NCBI GenBank assembly: GCA_937942935.1
Contig: CALDGT010000008.1
Coordinates: 1-14,314 of the forward strand
Reading direction: 5' to 3'
From: an uncultured Chloroflexota bacterium
GTDB lineage: Bacteria > Chloroflexota > Anaerolineae > Aggregatilineales > Phototrophicaceae
Length of the DNA: 14,314 nucleotides
Shown: one piece after another, positions 1 to 7,216 of the stretch
Layout of the letters: the number at the start of each line of letters is the position of its first letter
Position numbering within the stretch: position 1 is the first letter of the stretch
The notes under the pieces: generated by a model
Database searches by the model: none
What the model was told of the DNA's origin: nothing
The model's input: the letters and a program-made list of their open reading frames with translations, nothing else
Translations under genes and position numbers: made by a program

Positions 1-439
1 CGATGATATAGATAAAATTGTTGGCTTAGAACTGGGCGCAGATGATTACCTGACCAAACCATTTAACCCGCGCGAACTGGTGGCGCGGGTTAAAGCGATT
101 TTAAGGCGCGGGAGTATGGCATCTGAACGACGTGTCGAATCGGTGAATACATTATCTATTGGCAATATCACGATTGAGCCAGAACGTCGCATGGTGCGTG
201 TCGCAGGAAAACCTGTGGATTTGCGGATGAAAGAATTTGACCTGTTGTGGACACTTGCCCGCGATAAAGGCATGGTCTTTAGCAGAGAAAAATTATTGGA
301 AATCGTATGGGGATACGATTTTGCAGGCGAAACCCGCACCGTAGATGTGCATATCGCCCATTTGCGCCACAAATTACAAGGCATGAATGCCGTGATTGAA
401 ACAGTTTGGGGTGTCGGGTATAAACTTGATTTACCCTGA
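1..439 (+). CDS. OmpR/PhoB-family response regulator, 3' part (5' end outside window)
   Basis: The reading frame is open to the left edge (first full codon at base 2), so the N-terminal half of the receiver, including the phospho-acceptor Asp, lies outside the window. The visible 145 residues begin in the receiver's last helices: GADDYLTKPF carries the conserved Lys (K-P-F) of the active site, followed by helix alpha-5 (RELVARVKAILRR). After a linker of about 15 residues comes a complete winged-helix effector domain (Trans_reg_C) with LRMKEFDLLWTLA, SREKLLEIVWG, the recognition helix TVDVHIAHLRHKL and the wing ending VWGVGYKL. Proteins of this class bind direct repeats as dimers after phosphorylation by a sensor kinase. 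Its kinase is probably outside the window. A GTG at base 80 could be mistaken for a start but falls inside the receiver domain. The family call is secure; the regulon is unknown. Confidence 0.93.
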   Translation, partial: DDIDKIVGLELGADDYLTKPFNPRELVARVKAILRRGSMASERRVESVNTLSIGNITIEPERRMVRVAGKPVDLRMKEFDLLWTLARDKGMVFSREKLLEIVWGYDFAGETRTVDVHIAHLRHKLQGMNAVIETVWGVGYKLDLP

Positions 440-440
440 T

Positions 441-480
441 AAAATGAGGGTTGGAGAGAAATAAATCCAACCCACATTTT
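441..480. terminator. Bidirectional rho-independent terminator between regulator and P450 genes
   Basis: Inverted repeat: GGGTTGGA (448-455) pairs with TCCAACCC (466-473) around a 10-nt loop. AAAATG (441-446) pairs with CATTTT (475-480) across a single A/A mismatch. T-rich sequence follows on both sides, so it can serve both convergent genes, whose stops are at 439 and 482. Confidence 0.85.
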
Positions 481-481
481 A

Positions 482-1825
482 TTATTTGCGAACTTCTAGC
501 ACCTTCAGCCGATATTTTCCCGGATTTGGCACAGGGATAGCGACCATCGTCGCTTCAAAATCTTTGGGGTCTAGCTCAAATTTGACTCGTTGAATGAGAC
601 GTGAAATCATTACCTGAATGAGAATTTCTCCCATACCTGCCCCCAAGCAACTGTGCATCCCAAACCCATACGGATTAAAAGTATTTGCGGGACCGCGCTC
701 GCGGGTAATATCAAACCGATAGGGGTCTGGATAATATTCGGGCAAAAAGTGGGTGGATGTGGTGGCGATGAATAAATCTGCACCCGCATCTACTCGATAC
801 CCATTAAATTCAAAGGCTGTTTTGGCAGTTCGGGGTAAAAATGGCACAACGGGGTACATCCGCATGGTCTCGAAAATAGCGCCATTTAATGCTACAAGGT
901 CTTTGAGGTCATCGGCACTAGGGATGCCTTTATCATAGAGTGCCACCACTTCATCGCGCACTTTCCCCAAGACATCGGTGTATTTGTGCAACGCATAAGC
1001 GATAAAATTAATTGTCCCAGAGGCGGTATCCATCCCCGCAATATAGGGTCCCATCGCTGTTGCCAATAGGGTAGCATGGCTATAGGGATTGCCCATCGCA
1101 TCTACTGTTTCCATAATTTCATCGAGGGCATCGTGAGGGCGTTCATTGCCCGGTGGCACACGATGATGATACTCTACAAGCCCTTCTAACATTTCAAGTA
1201 CCCGCGCTTTTGCCCGTTTGAATGGCGGGGTTTTGAGCATGAATTTGGGCCACATCTGGAATTGATATACAAAGAGCATATAAGTGCTAAATTTGACAAA
1301 ATCGTCAAAATATTCACCAGCAGGTTGATTGAGCATCATCATCCCCAATTGGGTCGAAATCATACGCCGAATAGCAGGGAGCATATCCACCGATTGCCCA
1401 ACTTGCAGGGTGTCTATAAAATCATCTACTACTTTTAGCAATTCTGGAATACGTGGGGCGGCTTGTGAACGCGAATGACTAGGGCGTGCCAATTTGCGAT
1501 AATGCCGATGTTGTTCACCTTCCATAGAAAGGATGACAGGTCCGATTTCAATTTCTAACCCACCATATGACTCCCGTAGGCTAAAAATATCATTTGCTTC
1601 GGGCGTAGAGGCAAATTGAATCGCATCTCGTCCTGCTAAAACAGTCATTTCATTGCCGAGTAAAGAAATCCGAAAAATGGGACCAAATTTTTGATATTGT
1701 TCAACAACAAATCTAACAGGATTATTTTTAATATTTAAGGCATTGCCAAGAAAGGGTAGACCAGATGCTTTTGGGGGTAGGGGTGCCGATGTAATACCAA
1801 TTTTCCAACGGATTGCTTCTGTCAT
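482..1825 (-). CDS. Cytochrome P450, soluble bacterial type
   Basis: A 447-residue, full-length P450 without a membrane anchor; the N-terminus goes straight into a proline-rich stretch (PLPPKASGLPFLGN). Motifs seen in order: the I-helix oxygen-activation motif AGMDTAS (residues 263-269, acid-Thr/Ser type), K-helix ExxR (E319-R322), a PDPYRF segment (366-371), and the heme loop YGFGMHSCLGAG with axial Cys393. The C-helix region reads EQHRHYRKLARPSHSR (about 104-119) and keeps the basic heme-propionate contacts, but no Trp is visible at the usual WxxxR position. P450s insert one oxygen atom from O2 into organic substrates using electrons from a redox partner. No ferredoxin or reductase gene lies nearby, so the partner must be elsewhere. 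The ATG start at 1825 has GAGGA 6 nt upstream. The gene is divergent from a sensor kinase. The substrate cannot be inferred, and I do not assign a CYP family. Confidence 0.95.
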   Translation of the reverse strand: MTEAIRWKIGITSAPLPPKASGLPFLGNALNIKNNPVRFVVEQYQKFGPIFRISLLGNEMTVLAGRDAIQFASTPEANDIFSLRESYGGLEIEIGPVILSMEGEQHRHYRKLARPSHSRSQAAPRIPELLKVVDDFIDTLQVGQSVDMLPAIRRMISTQLGMMMLNQPAGEYFDDFVKFSTYMLFVYQFQMWPKFMLKTPPFKRAKARVLEMLEGLVEYHHRVPPGNERPHDALDEIMETVDAMGNPYSHATLLATAMGPYIAGMDTASGTINFIAYALHKYTDVLGKVRDEVVALYDKGIPSADDLKDLVALNGAIFETMRMYPVVPFLPRTAKTAFEFNGYRVDAGADLFIATTSTHFLPEYYPDPYRFDITRERGPANTFNPYGFGMHSCLGAGMGEILIQVMISRLIQRVKFELDPKDFEATMVAIPVPNPGKYRLKVLEVRK

Positions 1826-1849
1826 GGTTATTCCTCACTGATTACAAGG

Positions 1850-1875
1850 TTGCTTATGCTTAATTATGTAAGCAA
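1850..1875. promoter_or_regulatory. Operator-like inverted repeat in the P450 leader
   Basis: TTGCTTA (1850-1856) is repeated inverted as TAAGCAA (1869-1875). A second, tandem copy TGCTTA lies at 1857-1862, so there are two direct copies and one inverted copy. It sits 25 bases upstream of the P450 start codon, just before the ribosome binding site. This is a typical place for a repressor (TetR/MarR/PadR type) to block expression. Function is inferred from form and position only. Confidence 0.4.
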
Positions 1876-1981
1876 TGATGTTATTTGTCTATCAATTGGG
1901 TAAAAATTTTTATCATGAGTGCATTTATAACGATAAAACATGCTAAAAATATATAGCTGAATAAATATGTAGTGATTCGTA

Positions 1982-2000
1982 TATACTCATCTTATACTCA
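1982..2000. repeat. Tandem direct repeat with 11-bp period in the divergent intergenic region
   Basis: TATACTCA occurs at 1982-1989 and again at 1993-2000, an 11-bp spacing of about one helical turn. It lies in the 286-base A+T-rich region between the P450 (-) and the kinase (+). Direct repeats of this pitch are typical of OmpR/PhoB-class regulator sites. Apart from this repeat and the inverted repeat near 1850, I see no gene or RNA in 1826-2111. A TAAAAT at 2073-2078 could be a -10 for the kinase gene, but no good -35 precedes it. Confidence 0.3.
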
Positions 2001-2111
2001 CAATGATATGTCGGTACAGATATTTATAGTGCTTTAATCAATGTTAGTGATGTATTTTGAACAATATTGCGCTAAAATGATTGGAGAAGAGTTAAAAATT
2101 TTGGAGTTGTT

Positions 2112-3242
2112 ATGCTTCCCCTAAGCCAGATAAAAGAAATTGCCCGCATGGTGATGTATGCCGCCGAAGCAGAAGATCTCGTTACAATGCTCAAACGGAT
2201 TGCGAATGTCACTCGTGAACTGGTCGGTGCAAAATACGCGGCATTGGGTGTACCAGATGGGCATGGCGGGTTAAGACATTTTCAGGTTTCTGGGATGTCT
2301 ACAGATGAAATTTCAATGATAGACCACCCCCCAGTAGGGCGAGGACTTATTGGGGTGATTATGCACGAGCGTGAAGTAGTCATGCTAGAAGAAATGCAAC
2401 AAGACCCGCGCAGTGTTGGGTTTCCCAAAGGGCATCCCGATATGACACGTATGTTAGGTGTTCCTGTTCAGGTCGGAGACCAACTTTTTGGGATGTTGTA
2501 TTTGACCGACAAAGAGAATGGTGAGCCATTCGATACCAATGATAGGTGGATAGTCGAAACATTAGCGGGGTATGCCGCCCTTGCCATTGCCGAAACCCAA
2601 TTGCGCGAAAACCAACATCGGTTGACACTTTTAGAAGAGCGCCAGCGAATTGGGATGGAATTACACGATGGCATTATACAATCGCTTTATGCACTCGGAA
2701 TGCACCTCGATTTGGTGCGGTTTGCATCTGATACCACCCCACAAAAATTTCAACCTGTGATTGATGGGTTAAATACTGTGATTGAGGATATACGTGCGTA
2801 TATTATGAATCTCAAAGTGACCCACAGTAAGCAACAAACATGTTATGAATTGGTTGAAGATGTTGTAGCACGGTTGTATATGCCCCCACATATACAGCTA
2901 TCAATTGAAGTTCCAGATGTTTTGCCCCCATTCGGATATGATGAGCAAGATTCGTTATGTCTGATGTTGCAAGAAGCCCTCAGTAACGCGATTCGACACG
3001 CAAATGCCAAGAAAATTGGTGTACGTGTGCAACAAAACGAGTATTTTTTCTATATGACAATTCACGATGATGGGCTAGGTTTTGACCCAGAAACCCATGC
3101 ACGCCAAAATGGGACACATGGGTTAGGGTTAAAAAATATGCGTGAGCGCCTCAATCATTTGGGGGGGGCATTAGAAATTCGGAGCAAGCCCAATATGGGG
3201 ACATCGGTCATCATGAAACTCCCCATTCGTAAACCTGCTTAA
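2112..3242 (+). CDS. Soluble GAF-domain sensor histidine kinase (HisKA_3/HATPase_c, DevS/NarX-like)
   Basis: 376 residues with no transmembrane segment, so it senses a cytoplasmic signal. Residues about 20-160 form a GAF domain with the pattern GFPKGHPDM, LGVPV and LFGMLYLTDK. This resembles the GAF domains of DevS/DosT-type kinases, some of which bind heme. The dimerisation/phospho-acceptor region (HisKA_3) reads ERQRIGMELHDGIIQSLY, with H185 as the likely phosphorylated histidine. The HATPase_c domain has an N-box (ALSNAIRHA, N292), a G1 box (HDDGLGF, 318-324) and a G2 region (GTHGLGLKNMRERL, 334-347). The ATG at 2112 is preceded by GGAG 5 nt upstream. The gene runs tail to tail into a NarL-type response regulator, overlapping by 4 bp, and that protein is almost certainly its phosphorylation partner. 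The ligand (O2, NO, redox or small molecule) cannot be read from sequence alone. Confidence 0.93.
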   Translation: MLPLSQIKEIARMVMYAAEAEDLVTMLKRIANVTRELVGAKYAALGVPDGHGGLRHFQVSGMSTDEISMIDHPPVGRGLIGVIMHEREVVMLEEMQQDPRSVGFPKGHPDMTRMLGVPVQVGDQLFGMLYLTDKENGEPFDTNDRWIVETLAGYAALAIAETQLRENQHRLTLLEERQRIGMELHDGIIQSLYALGMHLDLVRFASDTTPQKFQPVIDGLNTVIEDIRAYIMNLKVTHSKQQTCYELVEDVVARLYMPPHIQLSIEVPDVLPPFGYDEQDSLCLMLQEALSNAIRHANAKKIGVRVQQNEYFFYMTIHDDGLGFDPETHARQNGTHGLGLKNMRERLNHLGGALEIRSKPNMGTSVIMKLPIRKPA

Positions 3243-3898
3243 TGTTGTGGTGGCACAACTTTACTAATGTTATGCTTAACCGCATAAATAGCCGCTTCTG
3301 CCCGATTTGAGACATTAATTTTGGAGAGGACACTGCTCACATAATTACGGACGGTGCCTTCTCCTAAAAATAATTTGACAGCGATTTGCCGGTTGGTCAG
3401 ACCTTCTGCTACCAATGCTAAAACAGCTAATTCTTGTTGGGTTAAATCAGAAAAAGCACTCGCATCCTCTGCTTTATTAGCTTCACGGACACGCTCAAAA
3501 ACGGCGGCGGTCATGCTTGGGTCTAACATGCCTTCACCCATACTCACGCGCTCAACAGCATGTAACAATTCATCACTCCCAATACGTTTTAAGACATATC
3601 CTGATGCACCTGCGTCAATAGCGGCAAGCAACAATTCATCTTCTGCATAGGATGTGAGCATGACCACCCGACACCCCGGCACAGAATCTACGATACGCCG
3701 ACAGGCTTCAATCCCAGATAAACCGGGCATCCGAATATCTAATACTGCCACATCTGGGCGATATTCTTGTGCGCGTAAAATAGCTTCTTCACCAGTAGAA
3801 GCCTCTGCTACCACACGAAAATTGTCGCGTTGTTCCAAAAGAGCGCGTAACCCAGCTCTTACTACCGAATGATCATCTGCAATTAAAATTCGTACCAT
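3239..3898 (-). CDS. NarL/LuxR-family response regulator
   Basis: 219 residues from the chosen start. The receiver domain (1-120) has the acidic pair D8-D9, phospho-acceptor D54 in LDIRMPG, T82 in MLTS and K104 in VLKR, so all active-site residues are present. The C-terminal LuxR/GerE HTH (about 150-210) reads LTQQELAVLALVAEGLTNRQIA followed by the recognition helix GTVRNYVSSVLSKI. ATG at 3898 was chosen because GGAGGG lies 10 nt upstream. An in-frame GTG at 3916 overlaps that ribosome binding site and would add six residues atypical for the family. It is the probable partner of the convergent GAF kinase, although the two genes are transcribed from opposite strands. Target genes are unknown; the P450 and CBS genes are the nearest candidates. 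Confidence 0.93.
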   Translation of the reverse strand: MVRILIADDHSVVRAGLRALLEQRDNFRVVAEASTGEEAILRAQEYRPDVAVLDIRMPGLSGIEACRRIVDSVPGCRVVMLTSYAEDELLLAAIDAGASGYVLKRIGSDELLHAVERVSMGEGMLDPSMTAAVFERVREANKAEDASAFSDLTQQELAVLALVAEGLTNRQIAVKLFLGEGTVRNYVSSVLSKINVSNRAEAAIYAVKHNISKVVPPQH

Positions 3899-3928
3899 AT
3901 CCCAAGTACCCTCCACATCAAATTTATT

Positions 3929-3958
3929 ATTCTATTCTACAAAAAGAAATTTTTGCAA
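3929..3958 (-). promoter_or_regulatory. Probable sigma70-type promoter of the NarL-type regulator
   Basis: On the minus strand TTGCAA (3958-3953) is followed after 18 nt by TAGAAT (3934-3929), 31 bases upstream of the ATG at 3898. The -35 hexamer is palindromic and shared with the divergent promoter of the CBS gene. Predicted by eye. Confidence 0.5.
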
Positions 3959-3981
3959 GGATGTGATATGTGTCATATAAA
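3953..3981 (+). promoter_or_regulatory. Probable sigma70-type promoter of the CBS gene
   Basis: TTGCAA (3953-3958), 17-nt spacer, TATAAA (3976-3981), giving a leader of about 65 nt before the ATG at 4052. It shares its -35 box with the opposing promoter of the response regulator. Confidence 0.55.
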
Positions 3982-4051
3982 CAACATGACCTTTTTTTAT
4001 ATAAAAACCGCTATGCTAATGCACAAGACGCAGTAGAAAGGTTATTTTTTG

Positions 4052-4486
4052 ATGAATGTAATTGATATTATGACATCCAAACCTGTGACGATTTTGCACA
4101 CAGCAAATTTGGGAAAAGCCTTACAACTTATGGAAGAAACAGGATGTCGCCATTTGCCTGTTTTAAGTTTAGAAGGGCATCTGGTTGGCATTGTGAGTGA
4201 CCGTGACTGTCGGTTAGCCCTCAATTCGCCACATACCTTACGAGAACGTTGGCAAGATGAGGTTGTTTTAAGTGAAACACGGGTTGTTCATATTATGTCA
4301 CCTGCTCCAATTATTGCAGAAGAATTTATGCCTGCATCAGAGGCGGCGCGACTGATGTTAACTAACCGAATTAGCGCCTTACCGGTCATGCGTGGAGAGA
4401 CCTTAACAGGCATCGTCACTGTAACCGATATTTTACGTGCTTTTATTGTCCTCGAAAAACGCAATGCTAGTTTCCCCGTAGAATAA
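4052..4486 (+). CDS. Tandem CBS-domain protein
   Basis: 144 residues, made up almost wholly of two CBS motifs. CBS1 (about 1-57) has MNVIDIMTSKPVTI, GCRHLPVLSLEGHLVGIVSDRD; CBS2 (about 78-135) has VHIMSPAPIIA, NRISALPVM and LTGIVTVTDIL. A CBS pair (Bateman module) usually binds adenine nucleotides such as AMP, ATP or SAM and acts as an energy sensor. Here there is no fused catalytic domain, so the protein may regulate a partner in trans. ATG at 4052 was chosen, with AAAGG 10 nt upstream; an in-frame TTG at 4049 is immediately adjacent and less likely. The gene is divergent from the response regulator, sharing a promoter region, and ends in a strong terminator, so it is a single-gene transcription unit. 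Confidence 0.92.
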   Translation: MNVIDIMTSKPVTILHTANLGKALQLMEETGCRHLPVLSLEGHLVGIVSDRDCRLALNSPHTLRERWQDEVVLSETRVVHIMSPAPIIAEEFMPASEAARLMLTNRISALPVMRGETLTGIVTVTDILRAFIVLEKRNASFPVE

Positions 4487-4513
4487 AAAGGACGGTTAAC
4501 AACCGTCCTTTTT
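4485..4513. terminator. Perfect 13-bp bidirectional terminator between CBS gene and ssb
   Basis: AAAAAGGACGGTT (4485-4497), a 3-nt AAC loop, then the exact complement AACCGTCCTTTTT (4501-4513). The A-tract/T-tract arms make it functional from both strands. It begins inside the CBS stop codon and ends 26 bases before the ssb stop. Confidence 0.93.
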
Positions 4514-4539
4514 CGTTGGATGGAACGACCTTATTGTTA

Positions 4540-4959
4540 TCAAAATGGAATATCGCCCATGTTATTGGGTGGCGCAAAATCATCATAGTTGTGGTCATCA
4601 CCACCGCCACCACCCCCATGCGAATCATCTCGACTACCTAAAAACTGAAAATTCCCAGCAGTGAGTTCTAAACTGGCGGCGGCTTCCCCTGCATTATTGG
4701 TATAGGCACGAACCTCAACAGTTCCAATGACCATAATTTGCATCCCCTTCTTGACATACCGGTTAGCAGTTTCTGCCAACGCACGCCAACAAGTCACCCG
4801 ATACCATGTGGTTTTTTCTTTTTTCTCGTTGCTTTGTCTATCATTCCAGCGTTCTGTCACCGCCACCGAAAAACTGCAAACAGGGATATTGGTGGGGGTA
4901 TACCGCATATCAGGGTCTTTTCCTACATTGCCAATGATGATGGTTTGATGCCAGCCCAT
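4540..4959 (-). CDS. ssb: Single-stranded DNA-binding protein
   Basis: 139 residues. The N-terminal OB fold (about 1-108) has the family landmarks IIIGNVGKDPDMRYTP, SFSVAVTERW, WYRVTCWRALAETANRYVKKG and VIGTVEVRAYT. It is followed by a short low-complexity linker with six consecutive glycines (115-120) and the acidic C-terminal tip ending DIPF, the docking peptide for replication and repair proteins. SSB coats exposed single strands during replication, repair and recombination. The ATG at 4959 is preceded by AGGAG. The linker is short (total length 139 versus about 160-180 in many bacteria), but all functional parts are present. It stands alone, not in the common rpsF-ssb-rpsR arrangement. 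Confidence 0.96.
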   Translation of the reverse strand: MGWHQTIIIGNVGKDPDMRYTPTNIPVCSFSVAVTERWNDRQSNEKKEKTTWYRVTCWRALAETANRYVKKGMQIMVIGTVEVRAYTNNAGEAAASLELTAGNFQFLGSRDDSHGGGGGGDDHNYDDFAPPNNMGDIPF

Positions 4960-5004
4960 GATTTTTTCTCCTAAAGGCTTTTAACTTGTTTAATGGTCAA
5001 AATT

Positions 5005-5047
5005 TATGCTATAGGCATAATTATATTATATCACAAATTTTTGCCAA
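5005..5047 (-). promoter_or_regulatory. ssb promoter with an inverted repeat across the start site
   Basis: Minus strand: TTGGCA (5047-5042), 16 nt, TATAAT (5025-5020). Immediately downstream, covering the expected transcription start, is a 5-5-5 inverted repeat, TATGC-TATAG-GCATA (5005-5019), a plausible operator. I see no gene in the rest of the 160-base gap to 5119. Confidence 0.55.
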
Positions 5048-5119
5048 ACGAACAATCATTCTAGGAGAATTCTGGGTTTTTTTGTGAAACAGATAGGATG
5101 ATAATAGGAGAAATTTTAT

Positions 5120-6292
5120 TTGAACCTACTCAAGAGTGTATTTATGAGAACCCAAAAAGCAATTGTGATTGGTGGCGGGATTGGTGGTTTAAGTGTAGCG
5201 ATTGCGCTTGAGCAAGCCAATTTTTCGGTTGATGTATATGAGCGTGCGCCAGAACTTAAACCGGTTGGCGCAGGTATTTCGTTATGGGCAAATGCCATTA
5301 AAGCCCTAGACCAACTTGGCGTGGGTGAAAACCTACGAAAATTGGGTATGGCTGAATTAAATGGGGGATTTCATATCCCAAGTGGAAAAACCCTTTTAGC
5401 GACAGATGGTGATGTGATAAACAAAAAATTTGGTGCGCCAACGATTGTGGTGCATCGCGCTAATTTAATTAATATTTTACGAGAACCGATTCAGGGACAA
5501 ATTCATCTCAATAAAGTATTTAGTGGCTATCAAGAAAGCGATAATGGTATCATCACCGCACAATTCACCGATGGCACGACTGCCGAAGCAGATTTGCTCA
5601 TCTGTGCCGATGGGATTCATTCGGTTGTGCGCCAGAAGTGGCATCCCAATAGCAAACCTGTTTATTCTGGGTACACCGCATGGCGTGGGGTTGTTTCGTT
5701 TGACCATGTGCGAGTGGGTAATCATTGGGCAGAAACGATTGGGCGCGGGATTCGATTTGGGATTACACCATTGCCGAATGGTCAAATATATTGGTACGCG
5801 ACTCAAAATGTACCAGCAAATGCCCTTAAAGATGAAAAAAATCATCAAGCGTATCTGCTCAATTTATTTGGCACATGGTATGACCCCATTCCCGCGATAC
5901 TTCAAGCAACACCGAATGACGCCATTTTGTGCAATGATATTTATGATATTGACCCGATTCAAGAATGGGTGCGCGGAAATGTGGCTTTATTAGGCGATTC
6001 TGCTCATGCCATGACCCCGAACATGGGGCAGGGTGGGTGTATGGCGATTGAAGATGCAGTTGTGATGGGAAAATGTTTGCGCTCTGCGCCAACCATTAGC
6101 GCGGGTTTATTGGAATATCAAAAATTGCGTGTCCCGCGTGCGAATAAAGTGCAAAAGATGTCGCGGTTAATTGGCAAAGTGATTACAAACCCGAATCCGA
6201 TTGTGACTCGGTTACGCAACGGCATCATGAGCATAACCCCACCATCTGCCCAAATGCGAAATATCGCTAGTGTGGTTGGGTTTGAGGTGTAG
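5120..6292 (+). CDS. FAD-dependent monooxygenase, group A (HpxO/zeaxanthin-epoxidase-like)
   Basis: 390 residues from the TTG at 5120. An N-terminal Rossmann motif (AIVIGGGIGGLSVAIAL, residues 14-30) with an acidic residue ending strand 2 (VYER, E41) binds the FAD ADP part. A central DG motif (CADGIHSVVRQ, D164-G165) and the GD motif region (VALLGDSAHAMTPNMGQGG, D293) complete the fingerprint of para-hydroxybenzoate-hydroxylase-type flavoenzymes. Such enzymes use NAD(P)H and O2 to hydroxylate or epoxidise small, often aromatic or purine-like, substrates; this substrate is unknown. TTG at 5120 is chosen because AGGAG sits 9 nt upstream. ATG at 5144 (382 residues) places the Rossmann strand in the usual N-terminal position but has only a weak ribosome binding site. 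Convergent with the DUF4435 gene, with no obvious pathway partner nearby. Confidence 0.92.
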   Translation: MNLLKSVFMRTQKAIVIGGGIGGLSVAIALEQANFSVDVYERAPELKPVGAGISLWANAIKALDQLGVGENLRKLGMAELNGGFHIPSGKTLLATDGDVINKKFGAPTIVVHRANLINILREPIQGQIHLNKVFSGYQESDNGIITAQFTDGTTAEADLLICADGIHSVVRQKWHPNSKPVYSGYTAWRGVVSFDHVRVGNHWAETIGRGIRFGITPLPNGQIYWYATQNVPANALKDEKNHQAYLLNLFGTWYDPIPAILQATPNDAILCNDIYDIDPIQEWVRGNVALLGDSAHAMTPNMGQGGCMAIEDAVVMGKCLRSAPTISAGLLEYQKLRVPRANKVQKMSRLIGKVITNPNPIVTRLRNGIMSITPPSAQMRNIASVVGFEV

Positions 6293-6300
6293 CCTACTGA

Positions 6301-6333
6301 GGGGACAAAATTACGGGGTTTGATTTTATCCCC
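6301..6333. terminator. Possible weak hairpin at the monooxygenase / DUF4435 convergent junction
   Basis: GGGGA-C-AAAAT (6301-6311) can pair with ATTTT-A-TCCCC (6323-6333) across one mismatch, around an 11-nt loop. It overlaps the stop codon of the minus-strand gene. There is no clear U-tract on either side, so its role as a terminator is uncertain. Confidence 0.35.
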
Positions 6334-7216
6334 AACAAATATCCCGAAATTCAAGCAGGTCGGGGTATTTGTCGAATGGGATTTTGGATGCAAATTCTTC
6401 ATAATATGTTTCTTTTGGTACTGAACACTTGCTGATTAGGTCTGATGACCACCATAATTGCATTACATCTTTGCCATGAAACCATAATTTATAATCAGGG
6501 TTTTGCACAGAAAATTGCTTAAAGCTATCTCGATAATGTTCATAACGATTTTTGAGATGAGAATCACTTTTGTCATTGATATAACTTAATGCACGCTTGA
6601 GTTTATCGAGTTCAGACAGTGCTTTTTTAAGTAATTCATTTTCATTTTGTTGGCGCACCTGTGAAATTTTCTTTTCTTCAAATAGATGTGTAGTCAAATC
6701 TAACCGATTCATCATCGTAAAATCTTCGGATTTACCCGCATCAATAATATCATGACGCACTTCTTGTAATGCCCAGCGAATGGCTTGATAATTTGCGATT
6801 TCTTGAATTGTTTTATCTAAATCCTCTAAGAGGGCAGATTCACTAGGCTTTTTCTTGCTAAATTCTTGTAAAAATCCCCATAAAAGTGGTATATCTAAAA
6901 AATAACTTTCGATGCTTGTTAACCCAGTCAAATAAATAATCGGTGGTTTCTTGTCAAATTGAACTAATGCCCCATTTTGGTGTGGTCTATCTAAATCTCT
7001 ATCAGCAATGATGGCTAATTTAGCCTGTGCATGATTATTCATATAACCTTTGACAAAATTCCGAACAGCTTGTTTGCCACCAACGGGTCGAATATCTATT
7101 GTTAAATTATTGGGACTGGGTTTTAGAAGTTCTCTATAAACAAGCGTATCCGGGCTATTTGGTTTACCCTCACAGAAAATGATGAGGTTATTGAGATTAA
7201 CATCATTTGACATCAT
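6326..7216 (-). CDS. DUF4435 / TOPRIM-like protein, AriB-like effector of a PARIS-type defence module
   Basis: 296 residues. The N-terminal half shows the TOPRIM-like pattern of DUF4435: a strand ending in a catalytic-type Glu (LIIFCEGK, E16), a VGGK turn (45-48), a strand ending in clustered acids (AIIADRDLDRP, D72/D74/D76), then IIYLTGLTSIESYFLD (E103). The C-terminal half is helical and charged and contains WFHGKD (245-250). In PARIS, AriB is a DUF4435 protein whose Glu/Asp site cleaves host tRNA after release from AriA. The metal-binding residues expected for activity are all visible here. The start at 7216 overlaps the upstream ATPase gene by 14 nt (a second ATG at 7213 is equally possible), so the two are translated together. 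It is visibly A+T-rich (a hand-counted line at 6601 is 35% G+C). The domain call is moderately strong; the exact system is inferred from the gene pair. Confidence 0.72.
   Translation of the reverse strand: MMSNDVNLNNLIIFCEGKPNSPDTLVYRELLKPSPNNLTIDIRPVGGKQAVRNFVKGYMNNHAQAKLAIIADRDLDRPHQNGALVQFDKKPPIIYLTGLTSIESYFLDIPLLWGFLQEFSKKKPSESALLEDLDKTIQEIANYQAIRWALQEVRHDIIDAGKSEDFTMMNRLDLTTHLFEEKKISQVRQQNENELLKKALSELDKLKRALSYINDKSDSHLKNRYEHYRDSFKQFSVQNPDYKLWFHGKDVMQLWWSSDLISKCSVPKETYYEEFASKIPFDKYPDLLEFRDICWG

Noticed and set aside
2057..2078. TTGAAC ... TAAAAT as a kinase promoter
   Set aside because: The spacer is only 10 nt, too short for a sigma70-type promoter; only the -10 half is plausible.
5523..5993. 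156-codon open frame within the FAD monooxygenase in another frame
   Set aside because: The host frame carries all FAD-binding motifs; the alternative has none.
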